Shown piece after piece: positions 22,506-32,423 of a stretch of DNA of 64,000 nt. Numbering within the stretch: position 1 is the stretch's first letter; each line of letters starts with the position of its first letter. The stretch is taken from assembly GCA_023376005.1 (NCBI GenBank), contig CM042147.1:116439074-116503073 (forward strand), given 5' to 3'. The notes beneath the pieces are model-generated. The model made no database searches. It worked only from the letters and a program-made list of their open reading frames with translations, and was not told the DNA's origin. The DNA comes from Doryteuthis pealeii. Taxonomy: Eukaryota; Mollusca; Cephalopoda; Myopsida; Loliginidae. The translations under genes were made by a program, and so were the position numbers.

Positions 22506-23135
22506 AAGATTGTGTTACACCAGAATGTAACACAAGGTCAATTTTTAAGCGGAGTTTAACAGGTTTGAATTCAGAGTTTTTCTTTTCTTAGACCGGTTGC
22601 TATAGCAAGATTAAAGAGCCAAGTCTTGTTGTATACCCTTTCTTACTTCTTACTTCTAGTCGTCTTTTCTTCTGGCCGGCTTTGGTTCTATCTTCTAACA
22701 TCTTGGTCTGGTCTAGCGTCTGGACTTTCTTGGGGACTTCGGGTCTGGTTTCTGTTAGGGATCACTCCTTATCAGAAGCCCTGTGTCATTGTTAGTTTTT
22801 AGGTAATAAACACAAGACTTCGATTTACTTTTGATCTTATTTTATTGTTAATCCCCAAACCAGACGTCTGCGCAGATCCTTACATCCTATGAGCTCGGCT
22901 TCTAACTGACTCTTACTTAATATCCTTAAACCGGAAGACAGGGTCTTCTATGCCTTCCGGTTCTCATGATTTTTCCCCGGAAGGCAAGGTGAGAGTGAAG
23001 TCAAGCGCTGTCACTCACCCTCAAGGCCATCAGCTGCACTAATCGCCATTATGTTTCTACACTATTGCCATAAATATTAGGTATCTAATAATTATGTAAC
23101 AGTCTGCCTTACTATTTGCCCATAACTGGATTGTA
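22506..23135 (-). repeat. SINE-B split by an LTR
   Basis: Minus-strand SINE-B tail at 22506-22626 ('acacaaggtcaatttttaag', 'taacaggtttgaattcagag'). Its continuation 'gtctgccttactatttgccc' resumes at 23102 after an inserted 475-bp LTR. The head is lost. Confidence 0.8.
22627..23101 (+). mobile_element. Solo LTR, 475 bp, in SINE-B
   Basis: Starts TGTTGTATACCC and ends TTATGTAACA (TG...CA). Flanked by gtct at 22623-22626 and 23102-23105, a 4-bp target duplication within SINE-B. It has an AATAAA at about 22806 and an inverted 'aaccggaag/cttccggtt' pair near 22930-22963. No primer-binding site or coding region follows, so it is solo. A related LTR of 477 bp in the opposite orientation is at 50088-50564. 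Confidence 0.7.
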
Positions 23136-23358
23136 ATTAATTAAGAATTGTTTATCTTTTGTTACTCATTTGAACTCTTTCTCTAATAAGAACAAGAAAA
23201 AAAAATTGAATTACGTTAAAGAATAGAAAGGAAGAGTGGGTGTTAATATCTTATTACCAAAGTCTTACAGACTCTGCAAATGGTAAACTCTCTGTTTCCA
23301 TTTCCCTGTTGTGCTTCAAATTCCAAATGATTCCAAACAGCAGATTTATATTTCCTTA

Positions 23359-23655
23359 TGGAGGCGCTAGTGTAAGAGTTAGACTTATGGGAAATGGACT
23401 CGTCGACCCGAGTTCAAATCCTGCTCAAGTCTGTTTACATTTCACGTGGAGCCAATAACCTTGGGAAAGGTATGCATCCAACTACTCTCCCTCCAGATAT
23501 GGGTAAATAGTAGTGAAGATTGGGCTATTTAACCATGGCTAGGTAACCAGTCCAGGAGAAGGAAAACTCTGAATTCAAAACTCTTAAACTCTGCTTAAGA
23601 AATTGACCTTGTGTCACATCCTGCTCGTGCGGAGGGGTTGGTAAATAGATTTCTT
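23359..23655 (+). repeat. SINE-B
   Basis: Head with 'gaaatggactcgtcgacc' and B box 'gagttcaaatcc', then 'ttgggaaaggtatgcatcc', 'ggaaaactctgaattc', ending 'gaggggttggtaaata'. A full-length example of the family. Confidence 0.85.
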
Positions 23656-23666
23656 TTAACGTCATA

Positions 23667-24294
23667 TCTTATTATAATGGAGATTGTGTGTTTTTCTGTC
23701 TGTAACCGAAACTATATCCCTACTCAAGTCACAGTTCCGTTAGTTATTAACATCACATTCTCAATGATTTTATTTTTATTTAGACCTCAATTATTAATAA
23801 AATTGTTTTACATTATTAATACTGTTAACCTTATCTACATACTAACAACATGCAATTATATTTATATATACAACACAATAGCGGTTTACAATGTGAATGG
23901 GAAGGCTAATTTGCATATTGATATTAAAAATGTGATTTTAATAAATATGTGATTAGTATTATTGATTTCTAACTGTTTGATTTTATTTTAATGAATATGA
24001 GCAAAAATCTCTTCAATGAATCTTAAATGAAATCCATTAACAAGAACAAATAACTGTCATTTTATTTTTTATTTCCTCTTTTAACTAAATACTTAAATTA
24101 GAAAAAATAACAATGAAAGACGAGAGTGATGGAAGTGTAAGTTTCAGTTGTTCTATTTTTCGATTATACTCCCTCTGTTTCAAAACTTTTTATCTGCATT
24201 CTTATTTAGTTTCATTAGCCTTTCTAATTTAATATGATATTTTACTATATTAAAACTTAAATACTTGCACCCGGAGGGTGCATATATTTGCTAG
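23667..24294 (+). mobile_element. Non-autonomous Helitron, family 1
   Basis: Begins TCTTATTATAATGGAG and ends with a perfect 6-bp hairpin GCACCC-GGA-GGGTGC (24267-24281), nine bases, then CTAG (24291-24294). It is inserted between A and T. 5'-TC, 3' hairpin, CTRR and AT insertion are the Helitron hallmarks. No Rep/helicase frame is present. A close copy is at 30195-30820. Confidence 0.85.
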
Positions 24295-24567
24295 TGTGCA
24301 TAATAGAAAAACAACTCTGTAATATGTATTTAATTACAAAACGAAATTAGATACATTAAGGAACAGAAATAAAGATAAACAAAAGATTATTACACGTTCT
24401 TCTCAGGAAAAATACGGGGAGTCGCTTGAGACACACATTGTACACAGAGCCAATATATGATTGTAAGTCCTTCCATCTTAGCAGCACAGTACCTCTATTT
24501 ATATCAGATGAAAGTCAGCAATTTTAAACTCCTGGTATGAATTCAACTCATGTCCTCTTCCTACTTG

Positions 24568-24855
24568 AAAAAAGCCTTAGTGTAATGGTTATCGTGAGAA
24601 TTGGAATTGGTGACTTGAATTCAAATACTGGACAAGACTATTTGTGTTTCACTTTGTTCTAATGCCATTGGGAGAGGCATGAATCCATTCTTCTCCCCCT
24701 GGCTATAGGTAAATAGTAGCGCAGACTATGTTCTTTTAGCTTTGATGTGGCAAGCAACCAGTCTAGAAGAAGGAAAACTCTGAATTCAAACCAGTTTTAC
24801 TCTGCTTAAAAATTGACCTTGTGTCGCATCCTGCTCGTAGGTTGGGTAAATATAC
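24568..24855 (+). repeat. SINE-B
   Basis: Head 'agtgtaatggttatcgtgag', B box-like 'gaattcaaatac', body 'catgaatccattcttctccc' and end 'cctgctcgtaggttgggtaa'. More diverged than the copy at 23359. Confidence 0.8.
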
Positions 24856-24875
24856 ACACATTCACTCGATTGGTG

Positions 24876-24879
<4 letters not shown>

Positions 24880-24925
<46 letters not shown>
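24880..24925. repeat. (TA)n microsatellite
   Basis: Pure alternating TA run following a SINE-B tail. Many SINE tails in this window are joined to TA tracts. Confidence 0.9.
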
Positions 24926-24969
24926 ATAGTGTGAGATGGTCACTGTTTCAGCTTTTGCTGGAATGGCGT

Positions 24970-25105
24970 ACCAAAGGAGCTGATGGTAGGTGTGATGCTA
25001 TGCCTCAGACGCCAAAAACAATGTCCTTGGTCAAGCACTAGTGAAAAGGGGATAGACTCCCTCGCTGTCTGGCTGATATCGACTTTAGTTCAGCCCAACG
25101 ACTCT

Positions 25106-25110
<5 letters not shown>
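24970..25110 (+). repeat. SINE-A body, head truncated
   Basis: Starts at 'ggagctgatggtaggtgtg' and ends at 'cagcccaacgactct', then runs into a TA tract. It forms an inverted pair with the SINE-A at 25263-25498. Confidence 0.8.
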
Positions 25111-25155
<45 letters not shown>

Positions 25156-25161
<6 letters not shown>

Positions 25162-25232
25162 GCTCTATTTTATATTGAGCATTCTACCAATAATACATTG
25201 TAGAGTGCTTAATATAAAATAGAGCTGTTATA
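25156..25232. repeat. Perfect-stem palindrome between two inverted SINE-A copies
   Basis: 'aatagctctattttatatt' near 25158 is the inverse of 'aatataaaatagagct' near 25208. The unpaired centre contains 'ctaccaataatac'. It is embedded in TA repeats. Confidence 0.75.
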
Positions 25233-25262
25233 TAATATCCTATTATATAATATATATATTAT

Positions 25263-25493
25263 AAGAGTCGTCGGGGTGAACTAAAGTCGATATCAGCCAG
25301 AGAGCGAGGGAGTCTATCCCCTTTTCACTAGCGCTTGACCAAGGACATTGTTTTTGGCGTCTGAGGCATAACATCACACCTACCATCAGCTCCTTACTTT
25401 ACTGCACAAATCCCTGTGCTATTCATACGCTGAGTTGGTGAAGGCCTGTATCGAACCAGGAACCTTTTGGTTCCGAGCCGAATGCTCTACCAA

Positions 25494-25498
<5 letters not shown>
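25263..25498 (-). repeat. SINE-A
   Basis: Minus strand: starts 'atatcagttggtagagcattc' region, B box 'ggttcgatac', full body, ends 'agagtcgtcggggtg' on the plus strand. Opposite orientation to the copy at 24970. Confidence 0.85.
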
Positions 25499-25533
<35 letters not shown>

Positions 25534-25699
25534 TTGTATACATAAGTCAACTTGTGTATATTTCCATATGTAAACAAAGTTATTCACCACTTTCAAATAA
25601 ATCTACCAACACACAAACGCTTATACCCGAAAGTTACTTAGCTGATTTTGTTCATTTATTGTCTGTACCCTCCTGCACTATTCCCTTACTAGAATCTTA

Positions 25700-26040
25700 G
25701 TATTCACCCCCACTCCCCACCACTCTCACTCCCCAGTACCAACCAATCGTTGATGCTATTTTATGTTCCTGGTTAGCTTAATGGACACTGTACATCAAAT
25801 AACACTAAAGTGATGTGATGTGTCCGTGCAATGTAGAGAACATAATAGCCTTTGTATCAACAAGCGAAACCAACATCAAACGTTCCTTAGGCTTTTTGAA
25901 GTTGAATCAACCATCAAATATTTAATCTCTTTTCAAGAGCTCCAGTACTGACTTTATTATTGTGAAGCATATAGGGGTCGCTTGATTGTGAGTTGGGCAC
26001 CTGCTGTTCCCTCTGCATTCTACAGCAGGGGCACACAGCC
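25700..26040. other. Interval without recognised feature
   Basis: Ordinary-complexity sequence between the SINE-A/TA cluster and the GA tract. I see no supported exon, RNA gene or element end. Confidence 0.4.
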
Positions 26041-26151
26041 CATATGAGAGAGAGAGAGAGGGGGGGTGAAATAATAAGAGCTTGAAGAGTGATAAAGTAA
26101 TATACACTGAGTGGGAATTTGTGGAAGATAGATTTAGAGAATGTTGGAACT

Positions 26152-26152
<1 letters not shown>

Positions 26153-26224
<72 letters not shown>
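26153..26224. repeat. (GA)n microsatellite
   Basis: About 70 bp of uninterrupted gaga. It is followed by degenerate GA/GATA and a (CT)n tract at 26333-26357 in the inverse sense. Open frames here are artefacts of the simple repeat. Confidence 0.95.
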
Positions 26225-26227
<3 letters not shown>

Positions 26228-26409
26228 GATAGAAAAGAGACCTTGGATATACATATATAGAAAGAGAGATAGTGAGACAGTAAGATAGGAAAGAGAACTT
26301 GGATAGATAGAGAAAATTTAAGCATGTATGTTTCTCTCTCTCTCTCTCTCTCTCTCTTATTATATATATATAATATATATATAAATTATATGAGAAGTAA
26401 ATACACAAG

Positions 26410-26620
26410 CGATGTGTTTTTGATATGGCCTTTTTAGCCGACAATCTTTGGGAGAATATGTGCCTAATTGAAGTCGTACCTAATTTTGTAAGTTAATTAA
26501 TTAATAATTAATTAATTAGGCGGGCATACCTATTCAAATGTAAGGCTAAACAAATCGAGAAAAATCAATCTGTATGTACATTTCAGCCCATTAGGCCTCA
26601 TCAGTAGAGCTATAGATAGG
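26410..26620 (-). repeat. Repeat of the 29.8-kb palindrome family with ribozyme-like end
   Basis: Shares 'taattgaagtcgtacctaat', 'ggcgggcatac' and 'caaatgtaaggctaaac' with the palindrome at 29821-30056. It continues beyond that family's breakpoint into a hammerhead-like segment at 26569-26612. The orientation is that of the ribozyme strand. Confidence 0.6.
26569..26612 (-). ncRNA. Degenerate type I hammerhead ribozyme motif
   Basis: On the minus strand, CTGATGA (26604-26598) is followed by GGCC, a TAAT loop region and GGGC, giving a stem II closed by a G.U pair. Then GAAA (26584-26581), a tiny stem III (ATG/CAT) and a cleavable UA. Stem I is poor: the pair next to the core is A opposite C. 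Core order is right but activity is doubtful. Confidence 0.4.
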
Positions 26621-26639
26621 AAGACTGCCTTGTGCGCGA

Positions 26640-26690
26640 TTCGAACCCTGACTGTCAAGCTGACAGGCGAGGACCTTAACCCCTACACCC

Positions 26691-26695
<5 letters not shown>
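26640..26695 (-). repeat. tRNA-like promoter fragment
   Basis: The minus strand reads a B-box-like 'gggttcgaatcg' after a long variable-arm-like segment, with 'taggggttaagg' as a weak A box. It resembles a SINE head rather than a tRNA gene, since the acceptor stem halves do not pair. Confidence 0.35.
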
Positions 26696-26733
<38 letters not shown>

Positions 26734-26834
26734 CCTCCCATGGTGTTAATGATTAAGAAGCTATGCTAGCAAACTACATTTGGTGAATTTGATTCTCACT
26801 GGGTATCAGATATTTCTGATTTTGTGCTATAACA

Positions 26835-27080
26835 AAACAAAGTAGGTAAAGTGTTCAGCTGGGACCCTCAAAGTTCCTAGTTCGATACCGGCCCTCGCCA
26901 ACTCAGCATATGAGTAGCCCAGGAATCTGTGTGGTAAAGTGAGTAGTTGATGGTATGTGTGGTGCTCTGGCTCAAACGCAAAAAAACAATCTCCTTGGTA
27001 TAGCGCTAGTGAAAAGGGGATAGACTCCCGTGCTGCTTGGCTGATACTGACTTTAGGCCACCTCGACGACTTTACTTTTT
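26835..27080 (+). repeat. SINE-A
   Basis: Head damaged at the A box ('agtaggtaaagtgttcagc'). B box 'agttcgatacc', then 'actcagcatatgagtagc', 'ctagtgaaaaggggatag' and the end 'cctcgacgactttac'. Confidence 0.85.
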
Positions 27081-27268
27081 ACTTTACTTATATATATATA
27101 TATATGCACACACTGAACACATATTTACAACCTTGGTCTATTAAGTAATGAGGTTTTGATTTTGTATAGATTTTTTAATGAACAATTTAATTGCAAATCA
27201 ATTTTATTTCCATTAGAATAGCCAAACTCTGAAGACTATTTCTCTGAATTTTTTAGATGAGGCTTGAT

Positions 27269-27580
27269 AATTAGTATTATTTGTATTATTCGGACTATTG
27301 TCCTCATCTTTATTGTTATCTGTACAATGTTTCGGCCGATGTGCCCTCCTGCCTTCTTCAGGTATTTCTTGTCGGACTGGTTAGCGGAATGAGAACAGGA
27401 TACTCCGGTGGACTAAATAAAGGGTTAGGTTCGAAGTTCGTGATGGCTCCCGATTACGACAAGAAGGTTCCCAAGTCCGACAAAAAATACCTGAAGAAGG
27501 CCGGAGGGCACATCGGCCGAAACGTTGTACAGATAACTATGAAGATGAGGACAATAGTTTGAATAATACAAATAATTCTG
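27269..27580. repeat. Inverted repeat, Penelope-like or related terminal sequence
   Basis: The segment 'attatttgtattattcg' to 'tcttcaggtatttcttgtc' (27269-27390) is the inverse of about 27470-27575. The centre contains 'gaatgagaacaggatactcc'. A single-copy relative sits at 61360-61610 on the minus strand. Motifs 'cctgaagaaggc' and 'cgaaacgttgtaca' in this order are common in terminal repeats of Penelope-like elements. Assignment is tentative. Confidence 0.5.
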
Positions 27581-27584
27581 ATGA

Positions 27585-29130
27585 AGATGTTTCCTACTTC
27601 TGAAAATTGTACTGGAAGTTTTCAACTGCCACTGTCTTCAGATGGTTTGTCACAATCTCTTCTCTTAGAAGCCTGTGTTAAATCATTAGGAATTTCTTTC
27701 ATATTATCCTAGAATTTGGCATAGGATTTGATCTTGTGTTCCATTTTCATAAAACATTTAATGTTCAATTCAATGTTGGGTTGGAGTGGATGCTTGAATT
27801 TGTTGAAAAGTTTTGCAGCACAACTTTCCTTTTGTCCTTGATAGCCTGTGATAAAAATTGTCCCTTTCTCATCTTGTATGAGAAATATTGAATGTCTTCA
27901 TGCACTACCTGCCTGATGAGAAATTCTGACACTCATGTCCCTGGCTATGGCCATGGACCTGATTAACTTGCTGGTATCATGGCCTAGATCTCACCAAGAA
28001 ATTCAGGTGTTCTTTTCTTATTAGAATCATCAGTTAGGTTTTCCAAGGTTCTGTATATTCATAATCACTATTGGATTGCTGTACATTCATAATCAGTATT
28101 AGACTCATCCAACTTTTAAAAAAATTCTCTACAATGTGCACACAGTGACACTGAAACAATCTGAAATCTTCGTATTGGAGCTTCTTGCATGAATGCCAAG
28201 CAGTACAGCATGCCATTTGCAAATTTCTGGAAGAGTGAATTTCATCTTTGTGCTGCTTTCCTCACCGATTGTACCCAATTGATTTTAGTTTGCTGCACAA
28301 ACCCAGAAACAAAGCACATGCACAAAATTAATAATTTAAAATGGTGACAATTTACCAATCAAAACCTATGTATATGTATGTAGAGCCTAATAGATAAGCT
28401 TTCACGAGAGACAAATTATGATAGAGAAAATAAAACTGTTGTAGATGGAGAGAAAGAGAGGAAGTTAGAGGAAGGATATAAAGTTAAAGAAAGAGAAAAA
28501 TAAAGATAAAATATGAGAGGAAAGGAGGAAAAGAAAATCTAGATGATTTATTTGAAGAATGGGAAGTGGCTTCAGTAATAACATTTTTATTGTGTAAAGA
28601 TGTACAAATATTTGATCACGATTTGGTTGGCTCAAAATAATAATTGTCATGTGGCTGAGCAACTTTTAAAATCTGTTTTGTATTGGTTTTGTATGTCGAA
28701 GATGGGCGGCAAAGAATAGATTTATTTATCTACTAGATTAGTACCTATAAAAATCATATGGCAAACAATAAGAGTATATCTTAACCCTTTATCTACCACT
28801 GCCATCTGCAATAGGGTGGTGAGATGGTTGACAAGCTAGAGTTGTATCGCTAATCCTTTACTACTGAATAGAAATGTATTCATTTAATTCATTTCTCTTT
28901 TTTAACTCTAAACCATTTTCTTAGAGCTGAAGAACTCAGGCATTTTCAGGGGTGGGGGTCTGGCATTTTGATCATCAGACAGTTTGGGGTGCTTTGGTAG
29001 ATAAAGGGTTAACCTGAGACTCTTTGATTAATCCCAAACACCTAACATTGAATATTTCAGATGAAAATACAGCTGTAAACTGACAGACTATTTACTTACT
29101 GATCTACCATAGTATCTTTTTCTTTCACTC
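27585..29130. other. Longer interval without recognised repeats
   Basis: Ordinary-complexity sequence. The most purine-rich piece is at 28440-28545. Short open frames on both strands have no protein-like composition I can name, and no convincing splice-bounded exon was found. Confidence 0.4.
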
Positions 29131-29150
29131 TCATGTATATATATATATAT

Positions 29151-29629
29151 ATACATGCGTTGTAAGTGCCTTCAAGTAAAAATTTAATATATACTTTATT
29201 CAGCAACGTTTCTAAAATAAACAAACATCCAAAAATCTTATCTTCGCCGAAGGGCATACGGTCTGTTTGTTATTATTCTCCCAACAACACCCCCCTTACC
29301 TATTATGTAGAGGTGTGTAAGTATCACTTGACAAGCTTAATTTCGCTAGGATGGTCAGCTGTGTACTGTGGCCGAGGCGATAAAAGTGTTTCACTAGTGT
29401 TTCACTGTGTCTGCTGAAGTCCCGGTTTCGATTTCTGTCGGAGGGAAATCGTTAGTATATACCGCTGATGAGACTTAATAAAGTCGAAACAGTCTGTACG
29501 GTATTCTACACACCGAGCCATCCTTTGCCGGGATTACACTTGTCAAGTTCATTTTCTATAAGAAAAAGTATCGAATTTTATGCGATACATGCGTTGTAAG
29601 TGCCTTCAAGTAAAAATTTAATATATATA
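29151..29629 (+). mobile_element. Penelope-like or retrozyme terminal unit with direct repeats
   Basis: The 44-bp block starting 'atacatgcgttgtaagtg' occurs at 29151 and again at 29585, a direct repeat with a 434-bp period. Between them lies a hammerhead ribozyme. About 15 bp after the second copy, a short frame (29640-29735) reads IEQKLVRQESS and FNETCLKEKYC, resembling the N-terminal part of Penelope-like RT proteins. LTR-like repeats with a hammerhead followed by such an ORF fit a Penelope-like element. The 434-bp unit would also suit a retrozyme. Confidence 0.6.
29451..29508 (+). ncRNA. Type I hammerhead ribozyme, complete core
   Basis: Stem I ATACCG (29459-29464) pairs with CGGTAT (29499-29504). 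Core CTGATGA is at 29465-29471. Stem II GACTT/AAGTC (29472-29476 with 29481-29485) has an AATA loop. GAAA follows at 29486-29489. Stem III is minimal, ACA/TGT with a three-base loop. The predicted cleavage is after A29498 (triplet GUA). Beyond stem I, TAG/CTA can pair across a small internal loop, as expected for loop contacts. All invariant positions are present. Confidence 0.85.
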
Positions 29630-29639
29630 TATATATATA

Positions 29640-29731
29640 TATTAGAAAGGATTGAACAAAAACTCGTCCGACAAGAATCGTCAGTACAGTTTAACGAAAC
29701 ATGTTTAAAAGAAAAATACTGCCAAAATACA

Positions 29732-29735
<4 letters not shown>
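29640..29735 (+). pseudogene. Possible Penelope-like ORF N-terminal fragment
   Basis: A frame of about 30 codons, LERIEQKLVRQESS then FNETCLKEKYCQ, ends at a TA tract. The pattern (helix, F..TCL.E) is reminiscent of the region before the RT domain in Penelope-like elements. It is too short to prove. The position directly after a hammerhead-bearing repeat supports it. Confidence 0.35.
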
Positions 29736-29769
<34 letters not shown>

Positions 29770-29820
29770 GTTAAGTAAACAAACAAATGTGTTTATTTTT
29801 ATATGGCTTTAAGCTGACAA

Positions 29821-30056
29821 TTTTTGGAGGATATGTGCTTAATTGAAGTCGTACCTAATTTTGATAATTAATTAGTTAATAATTAATGAATTTTAGGCGG
29901 GCATATATGTTCAAATGTAAGGCTAAACGACATTTTCTTGATTCGTATAGCCTTACATTTGAACATATATGCCCGCCTAAAATTCATTAATTATTGACTA
30001 ATTCATTTTCAAAATTAGGTACTACTTCAATTAAGCACATATCCTCCAAAAAAAAA
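29821..30056. repeat. Palindrome, about 105-bp arms, 24-bp loop
   Basis: 29821-29924 is the near-perfect inverse of 29949-30056; both contain 'ggcgggcatatatg' or its inverse. One arm is related to 26410-26560. The tail-to-tail arrangement resembles inverted terminal sequences of Penelope-like elements or a fold-back MITE. Confidence 0.85.
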
Positions 30057-30194
30057 TTATATATGTATATACTGAAAAAGAATTGCATTACTCTGAATAT
30101 ATGTTTGAATTTAATCAAGTTTAAACATACAGGTAATATACCTGGATTACAGTAAATTATCACATATACAGATCAATATATATATATATATATA

Positions 30195-30820
30195 TCTTAT
30201 TATAATGGAGATTGTGTGTTTTTCTGTCTGTAACCGAAACTAAATCACTATCCAAGTCACAATTCCCTTAAGTTATTGACGTCACATTCACCATGAATTT
30301 ATCCTTATTTTAACCTCAATTATTAATAAAATTGTTTTACTTTATTAATACTGTTAACCATATCTACATTCTAACAACATGCAATTATATTTATATATAC
30401 AACAACATAGCGGTTTACAGTGTGAACGGGAAGGCTAATTTGCATATTGAATTAAAAATGTAATTTTAATAAATATATGCTTAGTATTATTGGTTTCTAA
30501 CTGTTTGGTTTTATTTTAATGAATATAAGCAAAAATCTCTTCAATAAATCTTAAATGAAATCCATTAACAAGAAAAGATAAGTGTCATTTTATTCTTTAC
30601 TTCCTCTTTAACTAAATACTTAAATTAGAAAAAATAACAATGAAAGACGAGAGTGATGGAAGAGTAAATTTCAGTTGTTCTATTTTCGATTATATCCCCT
30701 CTGTTTCAAATCTTTTTATCTGCATTCTTATTTAGTTTCATTAGCGTTTCTAATTTAATATGATATTTCATTACATTAAAACTTAAATACTTGCACCCGG
30801 AGGGTGCATATATTTGCTAG
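30195..30820 (+). mobile_element. Non-autonomous Helitron, family 1
   Basis: Starts TCTTATTATAATGGAG inside a TA tract. It ends with hairpin GCACCC-GGA-GGGTGC (30793-30807) and CTAG (30817-30820), followed by T. It aligns along its length with 23667-24294 with a few per cent differences. No coding capacity. Confidence 0.85.
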
Positions 30821-30907
30821 TATATATAATGAAAAATAGCACAACATTGGCAAACTGAAATAGGAAGAGTCAGCTATTTACTCTAACTTTGGATGTTGCA
30901 AATACTA

Positions 30908-31290
30908 GGGTGAGTTAAAAGTTTTGCAATATTTTGGTAGGTGCTTGTTTGTGGCACGTATATCGCATGAGTGAAGCAGTTCCAAATAGTGCATGGTACC
31001 TACTATGGTTGGTAGTATCATGGTGTTTATGCACTGATATGCTGCTTATTGCTTCACTCTGTATGTGATTTGAAAGCTGCACAAATGAATGTGCATCTTA
31101 TGCTTTATTTTGGAGCCTATGCTTTACGAGTTTGAATTGGGCCATAACCCATCAAAAAGCAACCAAAAACATTGGTTGTGCGAAAGTATATATGAGGAGT
31201 GAAGGATTTGAATAAATAATAAATTTGAACAAAATGCGGTTGAGAATAGAGGAAAGTGTGGATATAACAACACAAACGACTATATTCAAT
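30908..31290 (+). pseudogene. mariner 5' end with transposase N-terminal remnant
   Basis: After a TA, the terminal repeat 'gggtgagttaaaagttttgc' begins. About 210 bp in, the frame EFELGHNPSK, then in a shifted frame SKATKNIG, matches the first helix-turn-helix of mariner transposases (YEF.LG...AE..RNI). One base is lost between the halves. The catalytic DDD domain is absent, and the matching right end is not found before the next element. Confidence 0.6.
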
Positions 31291-31559
31291 TAATATTTCA
31301 CCTCATTATTGGATGAAGCTTTTTCAAAACTTTGACATAAGTACTTGTACATTCTGCTTTTATACTGAAAAGGTAAATGGTTGAGGGGTGACAGAGAGAG
31401 TCAGGTGGAGGTTGGTACTTTTATTTTTATGGGGTCAGTTGGTTGAGTTAACAGGCACTACAATAACCAGATGATGCAAGAAATTTTGCTCAGATTGCAA
31501 GAACCTTCAAAATCAGGCAAGGTCAGGTTGGCCTAAAACCGTGGTGTCTGTTTTTAATA

Positions 31560-32367
31560 TCTATACATATATAAAGGGCAGTTGTGTGTATGTATGTATA
31601 TCCAAAGGAAACTACAAAAATAAAACAATTAATGACAAATTAATATATATATATATATATGGTGATTGCCGCTTCTTCACAGAATAAGGCCATTTCTACA
31701 AGTATTTCAGTTGTGAGTAGTTGTGAGCACGCAGATGACCCACGGATCCAGCTTGTTTTTATGTACCCTGTCACACATATGAAACCCTCGACATACAGGC
31801 CCTGCCATACAGGTCAGACTTCAATATGCAAAATGTTTCCATGGTGTGTCATGTGTTGCTTCAGGAGGGAGGGCTCTTGTCACCTTACCTCAAACTTCTT
31901 ACAGCTACCATCGGCCTGTCTTTCCATGAGGATGTGTATCCAGCCCACCCTCTTCTGTCAATTGATCCTTATCGCTGGACTGACTTCTGCAAGGGCATTG
32001 ATGTCGGCCCCATATCGAGATGCTCCCCTGTCACGATACCAGTAAGTAGTTTAGTGTTTCCCAATCTCTCAAGATCGGGAAGTGTCCAGACATTCCAGAT
32101 GGCTATTCTTTGCATATATATATATATACACATGCATTCACTATTACCAGAGCTTGCTTTTTGTGAAAAAATAATGAAGATTTGATTTATATCTGGGAAG
32201 ATATTTAAAAATTGGGATTTGAAAAGTAAGAGAAGGGAAAGTCTTTGGTGACGTTTGTGATTAAAACATAAATCAATTATGTAAGACCAAAATGATCAAT
32301 GGATCTGCGGGACTAACTTTTTATTATCCCCCTATCTATCCAGGCAATGCCAGATAGCCGCCTCTAA
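31560..32367 (+). mobile_element. Helitron family 2, interrupted
   Basis: Starts TCTATACATATATAAAGG with 'gggcagttgtgtgtatg' and ends 'ggcaatgcc' (small hairpin) then CTAA (32364-32367) followed by T. The same ends are found at 35900 and 36449. The middle contains a minus-strand LINE fragment and TA tracts. Confidence 0.6.
31690..32110 (-). pseudogene. LINE endonuclease (APE-type) fragment
   Basis: Minus strand begins IAIWNVWTLPDLERLGNTK, matching the N-terminus of LINE endonucleases (ATWNVRTL...GKL). It then gives INALAEVS and GWAGYTSSWKDRP in shifted frames, matching the DI.ALSET and GGYTFFW.G.P blocks. The catalytic Glu region is only partly recognisable. Stops and shifts show it is dead. 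It lies within a Helitron, so it is captured or inserted sequence. Confidence 0.6.
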
Positions 32368-32423
32368 TAAATAACTAAGGGAATGGTGGTGTAGTTTTGG
32401 TTACACAGACAATCTCTATTATA

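Noticed and set aside
25467..25700. Short frame starting in SINE-A and running through the TA tract
   Set aside because: The reading is mostly Ile/Tyr from (TA)n, followed by unrelated sequence.
27470..27575. CCTGAAGA...GGCCGAAAC as another hammerhead
   Set aside because: The core-like pieces are there but stem I cannot pair around a cleavage site, an extra A follows CTGAAGA, and stem III is only two pairs.
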